Part shown: piece by piece, positions 33,678 through 43,523 of the stretch
How the letters are laid out: every line of letters starts with the position of its first letter
How positions within the stretch are numbered: the stretch's first letter is position 1
From: Brumimicrobium sp964585545
Lineage (GTDB): Bacteria > Bacteroidota > Bacteroidia > Flavobacteriales_D > Crocinitomicaceae
Direction of reading: 5' to 3'
NCBI GenBank assembly: GCA_964585545.1
Contig: CAZPDT010000011.1
Coordinates: forward strand, 1 to 64,000
Length of the DNA: 64,000 nt
Program-made: the position numbers and the translations under genes
Notes under the pieces: model-generated
Databases searched by the model: none
What the model saw: the letters and a program-made list of their open reading frames with translations, nothing else
Told to the model about the DNA's origin: nothing

Positions 33678-36600
33678 ATGAGTTGGATTGAAGATATCAT
33701 TTCGCCTAAGACCCGAAAATGGGAGGAGTTCTACCGTAACCGCTGGCAGTATGATAAAGTGGTACGAAGTACACATGGTGTAAACTGTACTGGTGGATGT
33801 TCATGGATGATTCATGTAAAAGAAGGAATTGTTGTTTGGGAAACCCAAGCACTGGATTATCCACTACTTGAAGAAACGCTTCCGCCTTATGAGCCAAGAG
33901 GTTGTCAAAGGGGAATTTCTTATTCGTGGTATCTCTACAGTCCAATTCGTGTTAAATATCCATTGATGCGAGGTGCTTTAATTGATTTGTTTAAACAAGA
34001 AAAAGCCAAAGCGAATGGAGATCCTATAAAAGCATGGGAAAATCTTCAAAATGATCCTAAGAAAAGAGCACGTTACCAAAGGGCACGTGGAAAAGGGGGA
34101 TTTCGTAGAGCAAAATGGGATGAGGTAATTGAACTTGTTGCTGCTTCTAACCTTTATACTGTTAAAAAATATGGCCCAGATAGAATTATAGGATTTTCTC
34201 CTATCCCCGCCATGAGTATGATGAGTTTTGCCTCTGGGACACGGTATTTGCAACTTTTAGGAGGCGTGAGCTTAAGTTTTTACGATTGGTATTGTGACTT
34301 GCCACCAGCCTTTCCTGAGGTGTGGGGTGAGCAAACTGATGTGAGTGAAAGTGCTGACTGGTTTAATTCTAAGTTTTGTGTTTCGATGGGTGCCAATTTA
34401 GGAATGACACGTACACCAGATATTCATTTCTTCTCAGAAGCAAAACACAATGGAACAAAGACAGTTGTGATGTCGCCGGACTTTAGCATGGTTGCAAAGC
34501 ATGCCGACCAATGGATTCCTGTTCATGCAGGTTCTGATGGAGCTTTTTGGATGGCAGTAACACATGTAATCCTTAAAGAATACCATGTTGATCGTCAAGT
34601 ACCTTATTTTATCGAGTATGTAAAACGCTATACCGATTCTCCTTTTCTTGTAGAATTGAATAAAGAAGGTGATCATTATTTACCTGGAAAATTATTTAGA
34701 GCCAATAGAATAGCTAAATATAAAGATGTAGAAAATGGAGAGTGGAAGTTTTTAAATTTGGATACCGATTCAGGAAAGCCTGTTATGACAAAAGGTGGAA
34801 TGGGACAACGGTGGGACAAGGAAGAAGACAATATCGGGAAATGGAATTTGAGATATGAGGACGGTATGGATAATTCTGAGTACAATCCTGAATTGACTCT
34901 TATTGATAAGAGTGACGATATACTTCAAGTAGAATATACAGAGTTTGGTTTAAAAAATAAAGCAAATAGAGGAGTTCCCGTAAAGTATCTTGATACAGTT
35001 GATGGACAAAAAGTACCAGTGGCAACCATTTATGATATTATGATGGGACATTACGGTGTCCCTCGAGGGCTCACTGGTGAATATCCAACAGATTATGAAG
35101 ATGAGAAAGCAGCCTATACCCCTGCATGGAATGAAATATTTACAGGTATAGGAAGGAAAACAGTGATTAGCTTTGCAAGAGAATGGGCAAGCACAGCAGA
35201 GAGTACCAAAGGGAAATGCATGGTAATTACTGGTGCTGGTATCAACCACTGGTTTCATGGAAATTTAATGTACAGAGCTGCTATTCAAGCACAATTATTT
35301 ACAGGATGCAACGGTGTAAATGGTGGAGGAATGAACCATTATGTGGGACAGGAAAAACTCGCTCCTGTTGATTCGTGGAGTGCTATTATGTCTGGGAAGG
35401 ACTGGATAAGTGCAAACCGCATGCAACAAGCGCCTATTTGGCATTATATCAATACAGATCAGTGGCGATATGATGGCAATCAAGCTGATTATAATTCTAT
35501 CCCAGAGAACAGTAAATATGGAAATATGCATACTGCAGATATGGCTGTGAAAGCAGTTAGAAATGGATGGTTGCCATTTTATCCACAATACGATAAAAGT
35601 AATTTTGAAGTTGTTGCTGATGCTGAAAAAAGTGGTGCAAAAACGGATAAAGAGATACAGGACTATATTGTTGATCAACTAAAATCAAAAAAACTGAGGT
35701 ATTCTATCACGGATTGTGATGCAGAGGTGAACTTTCCTCGGAATTGGTTTATTTGGAGAGGGAATGCATTATTGGCATCGATGAAAGGACATGAATATAT
35801 GCTGAACCATTATCTGGGTACTCATCACAATGATATTGCTGATGAGGTGGCGCATGAGCATGTAGAGGAAATAATTTGGAGAGAAGCGCCCAAAGGTAAA
35901 ATGGACCTGGTGGTAGATCTCAATTTTCGAATGGATACATCTGCACTTTATTCTGATGTTATTTTACCCGCAGCATCTTGGTACGAGAAAGCAGATCTTA
36001 ACTCAACAGATATGCACTCATTTATTCATCCACTTTCTCCTGCTATTGCACCAGTTTGGGAATCTAAAAGCGACTGGCAAATATTTGAATTAATTGCAAA
36101 GAAAGTAAGTGAGATGGCTAAGGATTATATGCCTGATCCAATTAAGGATACGGTAAATCTTCCTCTTTCTCATGATTCAATTGATGAAATTTCACAACCG
36201 AGCATAAAAGACTGGGGAAAAGGTGAATGCGAGCCAATTCCAGGGAAATCAATGCATAAAATTGTGATGGTGGAGCGAGACTATACTCAGATATACAACA
36301 AGTATATTTCTTTAGGCCCCAACATAAGAACAAAGCCAATTGGAGCCCATGGGGTCTCGTTTATGGCCAATGATGTATATGATAAAATGATAGAGGATAA
36401 ACGCCACGTACAAAAAATAGATGGTGTAGAATATCCTTCACTAAAAGAAGACACTGAAGCTGTAAATGCAGTGTTAAAACTTTCTGCGTTAACCAATGGA
36501 AACTTAAGTATTCGTTCTTATGAAACCATGGAAAAGAAAACAGGGCTAGAACTTGTAGATTTAGCCATGGGAAGCAAAGATGTGAAATTTGACTATAAAG

Positions 36601-37307
36601 ATTTACAAGCTCAAGTGAGACGGTATAATAATGCTGCCTTTTGGAGTGGTTTAATGAACGATGGAAGAGCTTATTGTGCTTATACGTATAATGTTGATCG
36701 TTTGGTGCCTTGGCGAACTTTAACAGGTCGACAATCCATGTATTTGGATCACGAAGGTTATATCGCTTTTGGCGAGCATTTGCCAACATATAAACCATCA
36801 CCACTTCCTTCAGTTTATGGAGATATTCGAAAAACTGTAAATGATGGACAGGCAAAAATGCTCAACTGTCTTACACCACACGGGAAGTGGCATATTCATT
36901 CCACGTATGGTGACACCTTGCGAATGCTTACCCTTTCAAGAGGTATGGAGCCTTGTTGGATGAGTGAAGAAGATGCAGCAGCAATGGATATTAATGACAA
37001 CGATTGGGTAGAAGTATACAATGACCACGGTGTGTATTGTACACGTGCTTGTGTGAGTTCAAGAATTCCAGCAGGCGTATGTATTGTGTACCATTCACCT
37101 GAAAGAACTTATTCTGTTCCAAAATCTCAAGAAAGAGGAGGGAAAAGAGCAGGAGGACACAACAGTTTTACACGAGTACACTTGAAACCAAGTCAGATGG
37201 TTGGAGGCTACGGTCAGTTCACTTTCCACCTCAATTATTGGGGCCCTGTGGCACCTCAGAGAGATACCCATGTGCTTGTTAGGAAAATGAAAAAAGTAGA
37301 ATTTTAA
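33678..37307 (+). CDS. narG: Respiratory nitrate reductase alpha subunit NarG
   Basis: A 1209-residue Mo-bisMGD enzyme. The FS0 cluster ligands are visible as His33, Cys37, Cys41 and Cys76 (HGVNCTGGC, EPRGCQRG), the His ligand being specific to NarG. The conserved Mo-site segment YDWYCDLPP is at 202-210, followed by VWGEQTDVSESADW. It reduces nitrate to nitrite at the cytoplasmic side of the membrane. No functional Tat signal is present, in line with a cytoplasmic active site. The following narHJI genes complete the complex. Confidence 0.97.
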   Translation: MSWIEDIISPKTRKWEEFYRNRWQYDKVVRSTHGVNCTGGCSWMIHVKEGIVVWETQALDYPLLEETLPPYEPRGCQRGISYSWYLYSPIRVKYPLMRGALIDLFKQEKAKANGDPIKAWENLQNDPKKRARYQRARGKGGFRRAKWDEVIELVAASNLYTVKKYGPDRIIGFSPIPAMSMMSFASGTRYLQLLGGVSLSFYDWYCDLPPAFPEVWGEQTDVSESADWFNSKFCVSMGANLGMTRTPDIHFFSEAKHNGTKTVVMSPDFSMVAKHADQWIPVHAGSDGAFWMAVTHVILKEYHVDRQVPYFIEYVKRYTDSPFLVELNKEGDHYLPGKLFRANRIAKYKDVENGEWKFLNLDTDSGKPVMTKGGMGQRWDKEEDNIGKWNLRYEDGMDNSEYNPELTLIDKSDDILQVEYTEFGLKNKANRGVPVKYLDTVDGQKVPVATIYDIMMGHYGVPRGLTGEYPTDYEDEKAAYTPAWNEIFTGIGRKTVISFAREWASTAESTKGKCMVITGAGINHWFHGNLMYRAAIQAQLFTGCNGVNGGGMNHYVGQEKLAPVDSWSAIMSGKDWISANRMQQAPIWHYINTDQWRYDGNQADYNSIPENSKYGNMHTADMAVKAVRNGWLPFYPQYDKSNFEVVADAEKSGAKTDKEIQDYIVDQLKSKKLRYSITDCDAEVNFPRNWFIWRGNALLASMKGHEYMLNHYLGTHHNDIADEVAHEHVEEIIWREAPKGKMDLVVDLNFRMDTSALYSDVILPAASWYEKADLNSTDMHSFIHPLSPAIAPVWESKSDWQIFELIAKKVSEMAKDYMPDPIKDTVNLPLSHDSIDEISQPSIKDWGKGECEPIPGKSMHKIVMVERDYTQIYNKYISLGPNIRTKPIGAHGVSFMANDVYDKMIEDKRHVQKIDGVEYPSLKEDTEAVNAVLKLSALTNGNLSIRSYETMEKKTGLELVDLAMGSKDVKFDYKDLQAQVRRYNNAAFWSGLMNDGRAYCAYTYNVDRLVPWRTLTGRQSMYLDHEGYIAFGEHLPTYKPSPLPSVYGDIRKTVNDGQAKMLNCLTPHGKWHIHSTYGDTLRMLTLSRGMEPCWMSEEDAAAMDINDNDWVEVYNDHGVYCTRACVSSRIPAGVCIVYHSPERTYSVPKSQERGGKRAGGHNSFTRVHLKPSQMVGGYGQFTFHLNYWGPVAPQRDTHVLVRKMKKVEF

Positions 37308-37329
37308 AAATAATTAAATACCGAGAAAT

Positions 37330-38826
37330 ATGGATATTAGATCACAAGTATCAATGGTTTTTCACCTCGACAAATGCATCGGGTGCCACACCTGTTCTAT
37401 TGCCTGTAAGAACCTTTGGACAGATAGAAAGGGGGCAGAATATATGTGGTGGAATAATGTAGAAACAAAACCAGGAACAGGTTATCCTACAAAATGGGAG
37501 GATCAAGAAATCTATAAAGGGGGATGGGAAGTAAATGGAGACTCAGTAAAGCTCAAAGGAGCTGGAAAATTACGGGGTTTAAAAAACATCTTCCACAATC
37601 CACATCTTCCAGTATTGGATGATTATTATGAGCCTTGGACTTATAAATATGAAGATTTATTTACTGCACCAGAAGGTGATGACCAACCTACTGCACGACC
37701 TATATCTTTGGTGACAGGTGAACATATTGATGTAAAGGCAGGGCCTAACTGGGATGATGATTTAGGAGGGTCTATGGATTATGCACGAGAGGACATTAAC
37801 CTGAAAAACTTAAGTGAGGCAGAACAGGAAGTTATGTTTCAATTGGAAAGAATGACTTTCTTTTACTTGCCTCGAATTTGTAACCATTGTTTGAATCCAG
37901 CTTGTGTTGCTTCTTGTCCTTCAGGAGCGATTTACAAAAGGGGAGAAGACGGTATTGTTCTGATTAATCAAAAGGTTTGTAGAGGATGGAGAATGTGTGT
38001 TACGGCTTGTCCTTACAAGAAATCATATTACAATTGGAACACAGGGAAATCCGAGAAATGTATCTTGTGCTATCCCCGATTAGAATCAGGTCAGGCACCT
38101 GCTTGTATGCACCAATGTGTTGGTAGAATCCGGTATTTGGGTGTTTTACTTTATGATGCCGACAAAATTGAAGAAGTAGCCGCAACTCCCAATGACCATG
38201 ATTTGGTCGATCGACAACTGGAAATTTATCTCGACCCATTCGACCCTAAGGTAATTGAGGAGGCAAAGAAGAATGGTATTGCTGATTCAACCATTAAAGC
38301 TGCTCAAGATTCACCTGTTTACAAATTTGTAAAGGAATGGAAAATTGCACTTCCACTTCACGCTGAGTTCAGAACAATTCCTAATTTATTTTATGTTCCT
38401 GCACTCATGCCGGGAATGGCGTCAGTTCAAGATGGAATTTACGAAGAAAAAAATACACAATTCCTTTGGGGTGGAATAGAAAATAACCGTGTCCCTATTA
38501 AATATCTTGCCAACCTTTTCTCGGCTGGAAATACCGATAAAATTGTTGAAGTACTTAAACGACTTATGGCGGTGAGATGGCACAGAAGACAAACAACCGT
38601 TAAAGATGTGGAACCAGAAATTGTTGAAAAGGCAATGGGTGAAGTGAACCTTGATGGCGATACTGCTGATGCAATTTTTAGGCTGACCTCTTTGGCTACA
38701 TTCGAAGAGCGGTTTGTTATCCCTCCTGCACATCGAGAAGAGTCTATAGAAATGCTTGAAAGTACTGCTGATGTAAAAGGTACATCTGGATTTGGATTTA
38801 GGGAGAAGCCTGCAAGAGGATTATAA
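37330..38826 (+). CDS. narH: Respiratory nitrate reductase beta subunit NarH
   Basis: Ferredoxin-type electron-transfer subunit of 498 residues. Cys motifs: CIGCHTCSIACKN near the N-terminus, CNHCLNPACVASCPSG, CRGWRMCVTACPYKK in which Trp replaces a Cys to give the [3Fe-4S] cluster, and CILCYPRLESGQAPACMHQC. It carries electrons from the NarI haems to NarG. It starts 22 bases after narG. Confidence 0.97.
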   Translation: MDIRSQVSMVFHLDKCIGCHTCSIACKNLWTDRKGAEYMWWNNVETKPGTGYPTKWEDQEIYKGGWEVNGDSVKLKGAGKLRGLKNIFHNPHLPVLDDYYEPWTYKYEDLFTAPEGDDQPTARPISLVTGEHIDVKAGPNWDDDLGGSMDYAREDINLKNLSEAEQEVMFQLERMTFFYLPRICNHCLNPACVASCPSGAIYKRGEDGIVLINQKVCRGWRMCVTACPYKKSYYNWNTGKSEKCILCYPRLESGQAPACMHQCVGRIRYLGVLLYDADKIEEVAATPNDHDLVDRQLEIYLDPFDPKVIEEAKKNGIADSTIKAAQDSPVYKFVKEWKIALPLHAEFRTIPNLFYVPALMPGMASVQDGIYEEKNTQFLWGGIENNRVPIKYLANLFSAGNTDKIVEVLKRLMAVRWHRRQTTVKDVEPEIVEKAMGEVNLDGDTADAIFRLTSLATFEERFVIPPAHREESIEMLESTADVKGTSGFGFREKPARGL

Positions 38827-38860
38827 GTTATTTGAATCATGCATTAAAACAAATGAGCAA

Positions 38861-39592
38861 ATGAAAGCTAAAAAGAACTATTACACAACGCTGGCAGAAC
38901 TCTTTAAATATCCAGAAAAGGATTTCTTTTCTCAGGTGAAAAAGAGCCAAGGCTTCCTTGATAAACATTATCCCGAAGCAGGAAAGTTATTGCAACCCTT
39001 TTCTAGTTATATCGATTTGTGTTCATTGGATGAAATGCAAGAATTGTTTACAAAAACATTTGATGTACAGCCAATTTGTTACCTTGATTTGGGGTATGTG
39101 ATGTTTGGAGAGGACTATAAACGAGGCGCTTTTCTTTTAAATATGCAAGAAGAACAACGCAAGCTCAATAATGATTGTGGTTCAGATTTGCCTGATAACA
39201 TTTGCAATATTCTAGTTTTAATGACAAAATCTGATGACGATGCTTTTGTTGAAGATTTGGTCTTGAACATTTTTAACCCTTGTTTAAAGAAAATGATCGC
39301 TGAATTTAATTCAGCAAGAATTGATATGAAAATGAAAATCCTTCGAAAAATGCACAGGGCAATTATTCAAGAGGATTTGAATCGAGGAAATGTCTATAAA
39401 AGTTGTTTCTCTGCTTTATTAGAGGTGTTAAGGGAAGATTTTGGAGAGAAGGAAATCATTACTGAAGACAATGCGGTTCTTAAAACACCACACCACCATT
39501 CGTTTTTTAATAAAAAAACTGCAGTACAGAATATTAATAAAAACCAAAATAAAGACGCAAAAGAGTTTGCCTTTTTAAATAAACTTGACTAA
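38861..39592 (+). CDS. narJ: Nitrate reductase assembly chaperone NarJ
   Basis: A helical chaperone of the TorD/NarJ family that keeps NarG in an open form while the cofactor is inserted. Visible features are YYTTLAELFKYPEKDF at the N-terminus, YLDLGYVMFGEDYKRGAFLL and DLPDNICNILVLMTK. I used the ATG at 38861; a longer frame from 38792 would overlap narH by 35 bases. The C-terminal 40 residues (NKKTAVQNINKNQNKD) are low in complexity. The stop precedes narI by one base. Confidence 0.9.
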   Translation: MKAKKNYYTTLAELFKYPEKDFFSQVKKSQGFLDKHYPEAGKLLQPFSSYIDLCSLDEMQELFTKTFDVQPICYLDLGYVMFGEDYKRGAFLLNMQEEQRKLNNDCGSDLPDNICNILVLMTKSDDDAFVEDLVLNIFNPCLKKMIAEFNSARIDMKMKILRKMHRAIIQEDLNRGNVYKSCFSALLEVLREDFGEKEIITEDNAVLKTPHHHSFFNKKTAVQNINKNQNKDAKEFAFLNKLD

Positions 39593-39593
39593 T

Positions 39594-40316
39594 ATGAACT
39601 ATTTATTATTTGTTGTATTTCCATACACTTGTTTAGCAATTTTTCTAATCGGTTCTATTTACCGTTACAAAAACAAAGGATTTACTGTATCTTCTTTGTC
39701 TTCACAATTTCTTGAAGGGAAAAAACTTTTCCTTGCAAGTCAGTTATTCCACTGGGGATTATTTATGTTGTTTTTCGGGCATTTAATTGCTTTTCTATTT
39801 CCATCTTCTTTACTTGCATGGAACGGACATCCAGTTCGCTTGCTTATTCTTGAAGTGACTTCTTTTGTCTTCGGTCTATCTGCTTTTCTTGGAATTTTGT
39901 TGCTCATACGGCGTAGATTAACCGATAAACGGGCAAAAATTGTAACGAGCAAAATGGATGTGGTTGTTCTACTTATTCTTGTAACACAAATAACAACAGG
40001 ATTACTTGTTGCTTATTTCAGTCGCTGGGGTTCGTCTTGGTTTGCTTCTTTTGTCACACCTTATCTTCGTTCGATTTTTGTATTTGACCCCCAAATTGAA
40101 GCCATTTCAAGTGTAAATTCACTGTCCTTAAAAATACACGTTATTTCCGCTTTTGCAATAATTGGAATTATTCCGTTTACTCGATTTATGCACTTCCTTG
40201 TTTATCCATTAGATTATACATGGAGAAGATACCAACAGGTGCGTTGGAATTGGGATAGAAAGGACATTCGTACCTCACGTAAATGGAAAAAAGGACAACC
40301 TTCAAAAAACAATTAA
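39594..40316 (+). CDS. narI: Respiratory nitrate reductase gamma subunit NarI
   Basis: The di-haem b quinol-oxidising membrane subunit, 240 residues with five membrane segments. NarI features: VFPYTCLAIFLIGSIYRY, SQLFHWGLFMLFFGHLIAF with two haem His residues, IHVISAFAIIGIIPFTRFMHF with the second pair, and YPLDYTWRRYQQVRW on the inside. The ATG at 39594 was preferred to a TTG at 39585 that overlaps narJ. It ends the operon and is followed by a strong terminator. Confidence 0.95.
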   Translation: MNYLLFVVFPYTCLAIFLIGSIYRYKNKGFTVSSLSSQFLEGKKLFLASQLFHWGLFMLFFGHLIAFLFPSSLLAWNGHPVRLLILEVTSFVFGLSAFLGILLLIRRRLTDKRAKIVTSKMDVVVLLILVTQITTGLLVAYFSRWGSSWFASFVTPYLRSIFVFDPQIEAISSVNSLSLKIHVISAFAIIGIIPFTRFMHFLVYPLDYTWRRYQQVRWNWDRKDIRTSRKWKKGQPSKNN

Positions 40317-40348
40317 CCTATCATTATATACTTCTTAAACAGTTTTTT

Positions 40349-40376
40349 AGCCCTCTGTAATTGAGGGCTTTTTTTT
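40349..40376 (+). terminator. Rho-independent terminator of the nar operon
   Basis: AGCCCTC and GAGGGCT form a 7-bp stem with a 7-base loop, followed by eight T. It lies 33 bases after the narI stop. The opposite strand has a weaker T-run, so it may also stop the convergent modC transcript. Confidence 0.9.
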
Positions 40377-40409
40377 AGATTTTGCCCTTAAAAAAATAAA
40401 AGGTTCGCA

Positions 40410-41285
40410 TCATTTTATTTTTTGTATAATTGGGTTAAACGCTTTTGAGGCTACAATCACATTGTCTCCTATGACCAATGAATCAGCATCCGAATTCTCC
40501 GCAATTACCCGTACAAAACTTTTCCCAATCAATACTGTTAAAATATAAACAACATCTTCCTTATTTATTTGAACTATTTCTCCAGAAAATTGAAACTTTC
40601 TGCTGAGTTGTTGATTTGTAAAAACAGAAATTGGATGTCCCGCTTTGACTATAATTCCGTTTTTGAGAACAAACATTTTGTCGGCCATCTTTACCACTTC
40701 ACTTATGTTGTGACTTACTAAAATGGTGGTGAGATTAAATTGGTGATGAACCTTTAGAATATAATCTTGTAACTTTGTTCGCATCGTTGAATCTATAGCA
40801 GAAAGAGGTTCGTCAAGCAATAGAATTTTTGGTTTTCGCACCAATGCCCTAGCCAATGCCAATCGTTGCTTTTGTCCTCCAGAAAGAAGTTTGGGTTTTT
40901 GGTGTTGTAGTTCACGCAATTCAACAATGGTTATTAATTCCTCAATTATTGTATTGTCCTGTCCTTTTTCTAATGCAAATTCTAGATGATCTCTTACGGT
41001 CATGTTTGGAAACAACGCATAGTCTTGAAAGACAAATCCAATTTTTCTTCTTTGAGGTTTTACACAAATTTTATTTTCTGTATCTAACCAAGTTTGTTGG
41101 TCTACAATTATCTGTCCTTTATCAACCTGAAGAAGTCCTGATAACATACGGAGAATCGAGGTCTTCCCTGCTCCCGAGTCACCATATAAAGCAATAAATG
41201 AACCTTGCTCAATGTTCATTTTAATGTTGAGATCCATTGTTCCAACTTCAGACTTTAATATTTTTTGTAAAGCAATTGAAATCAT
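40410..41285 (-). CDS. modC: Molybdate ABC transporter ATPase ModC
   Basis: A 291-residue ATPase: P-loop GDSGAGKTS, Q-loop FVFQDYALFPNMTV, signature LSGGQKQRLALARAL, Walker B ILLLDEPLSAID and switch His in VSHN. Residues about 220-291 form a C-terminal TOBE-like domain (SGEIVQINKEDVVYI). It energises ModB. The start overlaps the modB stop by 4 bases. Confidence 0.92.
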   Translation of the reverse strand: MISIALQKILKSEVGTMDLNIKMNIEQGSFIALYGDSGAGKTSILRMLSGLLQVDKGQIIVDQQTWLDTENKICVKPQRRKIGFVFQDYALFPNMTVRDHLEFALEKGQDNTIIEELITIVELRELQHQKPKLLSGGQKQRLALARALVRKPKILLLDEPLSAIDSTMRTKLQDYILKVHHQFNLTTILVSHNISEVVKMADKMFVLKNGIIVKAGHPISVFTNQQLSRKFQFSGEIVQINKEDVVYILTVLIGKSFVRVIAENSDADSLVIGDNVIVASKAFNPIIQKIK

Positions 41286-41956
41286 TTTATAAGTCGTTTG
41301 ATATAACCACCATTGATTAAATAAACCATTAATAAGATACTAAAGGTGATGGCAAATAGAATAAGAGAATAGGTATTAGCAGCAGCATAGTTAAGCGACT
41401 CCACTTCATCATAAATTGCAATGGAGGCTACCTTTGTTTTTCCAGACATATTTCCTCCAATCATGAGGACAACACCAAATTCACCTATTGTATGCGCAAA
41501 AGAAAGGACAATTCCTGTAAGTAAAGAAGGCTTTATGTTGGGTAGCAATACTTTGAAAAGCGTAGTCGTTTTTGATTTTCCTAACAAATAGGAGGATTCC
41601 GTTACAGTCGATGATAAATTGGAAAATCCGGCCTGGATGGGGTGTACCATAAAAGGCAAACTGTAAATAACAGAAGCAAGCACCAATCCTTTAAATGAAA
41701 AAATCAGTTGAATTCCGAGGTATTCGTTTAACCATGTACCAACTGCATTAGATGGACTAAAAGCAATCAGCAAATAGAAACCCAAAACAGTTGGTGGCAA
41801 GACAAGTGGCATACTCACTAAGGTTTCAATAATGGGCTTTATCTTTGACTTGGTGTGTGATAACCAATAGGAAAGTGGAATTGCAATCAACAATAAGAAG
41901 AATGTGGTGACCAAAGCCAATCGAAATGTCAATATTAAAGGTTGCCAATCTATCAT
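41282..41956 (-). CDS. modB: Molybdate ABC transporter permease ModB
   Basis: A 224-residue permease with five to six membrane segments. The cytoplasmic EAA loop is visible as ESSYLLGKSKTTTLFKVLLP, followed by SLLTGIVLSFAHTIGEFGVVLMIGGN, typical of ModB. It overlaps modC and the di-TOBE gene by 4 bases on each side, so all are translated as a coupled set. Confidence 0.92.
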   Translation of the reverse strand: MIDWQPLILTFRLALVTTFFLLLIAIPLSYWLSHTKSKIKPIIETLVSMPLVLPPTVLGFYLLIAFSPSNAVGTWLNEYLGIQLIFSFKGLVLASVIYSLPFMVHPIQAGFSNLSSTVTESSYLLGKSKTTTLFKVLLPNIKPSLLTGIVLSFAHTIGEFGVVLMIGGNMSGKTKVASIAIYDEVESLNYAAANTYSLILFAITFSILLMVYLINGGYIKRLIK

Positions 41957-42351
41957 TCTCCAATCATTATTTCATTCGTTTTTATCATTACAACAACTTT
42001 TGCGCCTATATTCAAATGCAATTGCTTCACGGCGTTTGATGTAATTATTGAATTTATTTTACCAATAGCTGTTTCAACTGTTACTTTGCTTAACAATTGT
42101 CCAACTTTTATTTGAACAACAGTGCCTTTTAGTTTATTTTGCATACTGATATGATGTGCTCCTTCATTTCCAATAACAACTTCTGTTTCTTTGAAAATTA
42201 CAGTTACATTGTTGCCTTTTTGTAAATAAGAGGATGTATTGGGCGTTTCTATGAGAATTGTTTTAATCGGAATTGCCCCAACCATTATCTCTATCAAAGA
42301 CAAACTTCCACTTGTCTCTATTTTTGTTATTCTTCCTTTTAATGTATTCAT
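41953..42351 (-). CDS. Di-TOBE molybdate-binding protein (Mop-like)
   Basis: A 132-residue protein made of two TOBE/Mop domains: residues 1-65 (GRITKIETSGSLSLIEIMVG) and 68-132 (NKLKGTVVQIKVGQLLSKVTVE, shown in part, then ITSNAVKQLHLNIGAKVVVM). Such domains bind molybdate or tungstate as oligomers. In E. coli they form the C-terminal half of ModE; here they are a separate gene between modA and modB while the ModE HTH is at 43128-43457. It could store molybdate or act as the sensing half of a split ModE. Confidence 0.85.
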   Translation of the reverse strand: MNTLKGRITKIETSGSLSLIEIMVGAIPIKTILIETPNTSSYLQKGNNVTVIFKETEVVIGNEGAHHISMQNKLKGTVVQIKVGQLLSKVTVETAIGKINSIITSNAVKQLHLNIGAKVVVMIKTNEIMIGE

Positions 42352-43106
42352 GACTTATCTACTTTATAGCCATAATTTGTGAGTATATTTTGAGCATCTT
42401 TAGAAAATAAAAAAGTATAAAACTGCTTTGCCTTTTTCTTGACTTTGCTTTTTTTCATAATTACTATACCTTGTTCAATCGGAGAATAGTTAGCATCATC
42501 TATTTCGAGCCAGTTTCCTTTGCCTTTCATTTTTGGAGACAGGACTATCGATTTGGCTGTGAATCCAATTTGAGCAGCTTTTGAAATTATAAACTGATTG
42601 GTCTGTGCGATACTTTCTCCATATACCAGCTTCTCCTTAACGTCGAGATAAAGTTTGTGATGTTTCAAGACTTCTATAGTTGCCTCACCGTAAGGTGCCA
42701 TCTTTGGGTTAGCCAATGCGATGTGGTTTATTTCATTGCTATTGAGCGCTTTAAATGAGGGTCTTAATCCGTCAATATTAGACCACATCACCAATTGACC
42801 ATAAGCATAAACTTTTGGTTTTTGGATGGTGTATCCTTGTTTAAATAATACATTTGGATATTTCATATTGGCAGCAATGAAAACATCATAAGGTGCATTT
42901 TCTTTAATTTGAGCGGTTAGTTTTCCAGATGAACTTATGATTAACGCACAGGGAATTCCAGTTTTATCCGTAAAAGCTGTTGTCAATTCTTTCATTGCAA
43001 ACTGCATATTTGCAGCTACGGCAATATGCAATTCCGTCTCTTGTTCTTCTTTACATGAAGAAAAAATCAGCAGAACCAGTAGCCAGATAAATGCAATATT
43101 TTTCAT
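42348..43106 (-). CDS. modA: Molybdate-binding lipoprotein ModA
   Basis: A periplasmic-type binding protein anchored as a lipoprotein (LLIFSSCKEE). Family features: HIAVAANMQFAMKELT, IISSSGKLTAQIKENAPYDVFIAANM and IALANPKMAPYGEATIE with the conserved oxyanion-binding Ser, Ala and Tyr positions. The ATG at 43106 gives the signal peptide directly; a GTG at 43121 is less likely. It delivers molybdate to ModBC. A 4-base overlap joins it to the di-TOBE gene. Confidence 0.92.
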   Translation of the reverse strand: MKNIAFIWLLVLLIFSSCKEEQETELHIAVAANMQFAMKELTTAFTDKTGIPCALIISSSGKLTAQIKENAPYDVFIAANMKYPNVLFKQGYTIQKPKVYAYGQLVMWSNIDGLRPSFKALNSNEINHIALANPKMAPYGEATIEVLKHHKLYLDVKEKLVYGESIAQTNQFIISKAAQIGFTAKSIVLSPKMKGKGNWLEIDDANYSPIEQGIVIMKKSKVKKKAKQFYTFLFSKDAQNILTNYGYKVDKS

Positions 43107-43127
43107 TTTATTGATAAACACTTATTA

Positions 43128-43457
43128 TCATATTTCAATTTTATCTTTTTCTAAAGCAATCAGATTACGAATTTTATTTTCTAAAGCGTGGTAGTTGCGA
43201 ATAGCGCCTTCTCCAGCCTTGGTTAAATGAGTCCCTCCTCCTTTATTGCCTCCATGTTGTTTTATTACAAATGGGGCTTCGGCACGTTCATTCATCTCTT
43301 TCACCATTTGCCACGCTTGACGATAAGACATTTTCATCTCTTTAGCAGCTTGAGCAATTGATCCGTTCACTTTTATTCTCTCTAATAACTCTACACGTCC
43401 TTTACCAAGAAGTTTATGTTCTCCCCTATAAAGCCAAAACCTGAATTTTATGTTCAT
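43128..43457 (-). CDS. ModE-like winged helix protein without molybdate domain
   Basis: A 109-residue protein equal to the N-terminal DNA-binding part of ModE: FWLYRGEHKLLGKGRVELLERI, then NGSIAQAAKEMKMSYRQAWQMVKEMN and the wing GGNKGGGTHLTKAG. No TOBE domain follows. The start at 43457 matches the usual ModE start; the longer frame to 43514 has no family match. It is the first gene of the mod operon, which suggests autoregulation, alongside FNR-like control at 43524-43560. Confidence 0.85.
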   Translation of the reverse strand: MNIKFRFWLYRGEHKLLGKGRVELLERIKVNGSIAQAAKEMKMSYRQAWQMVKEMNERAEAPFVIKQHGGNKGGGTHLTKAGEGAIRNYHALENKIRNLIALEKDKIEI

Positions 43458-43523
43458 TTTATTATTTATCAATATGTTTTTTAAAACATATCGTAAAGGA
43501 AAGCTTTTTTGCATTCATAATTC

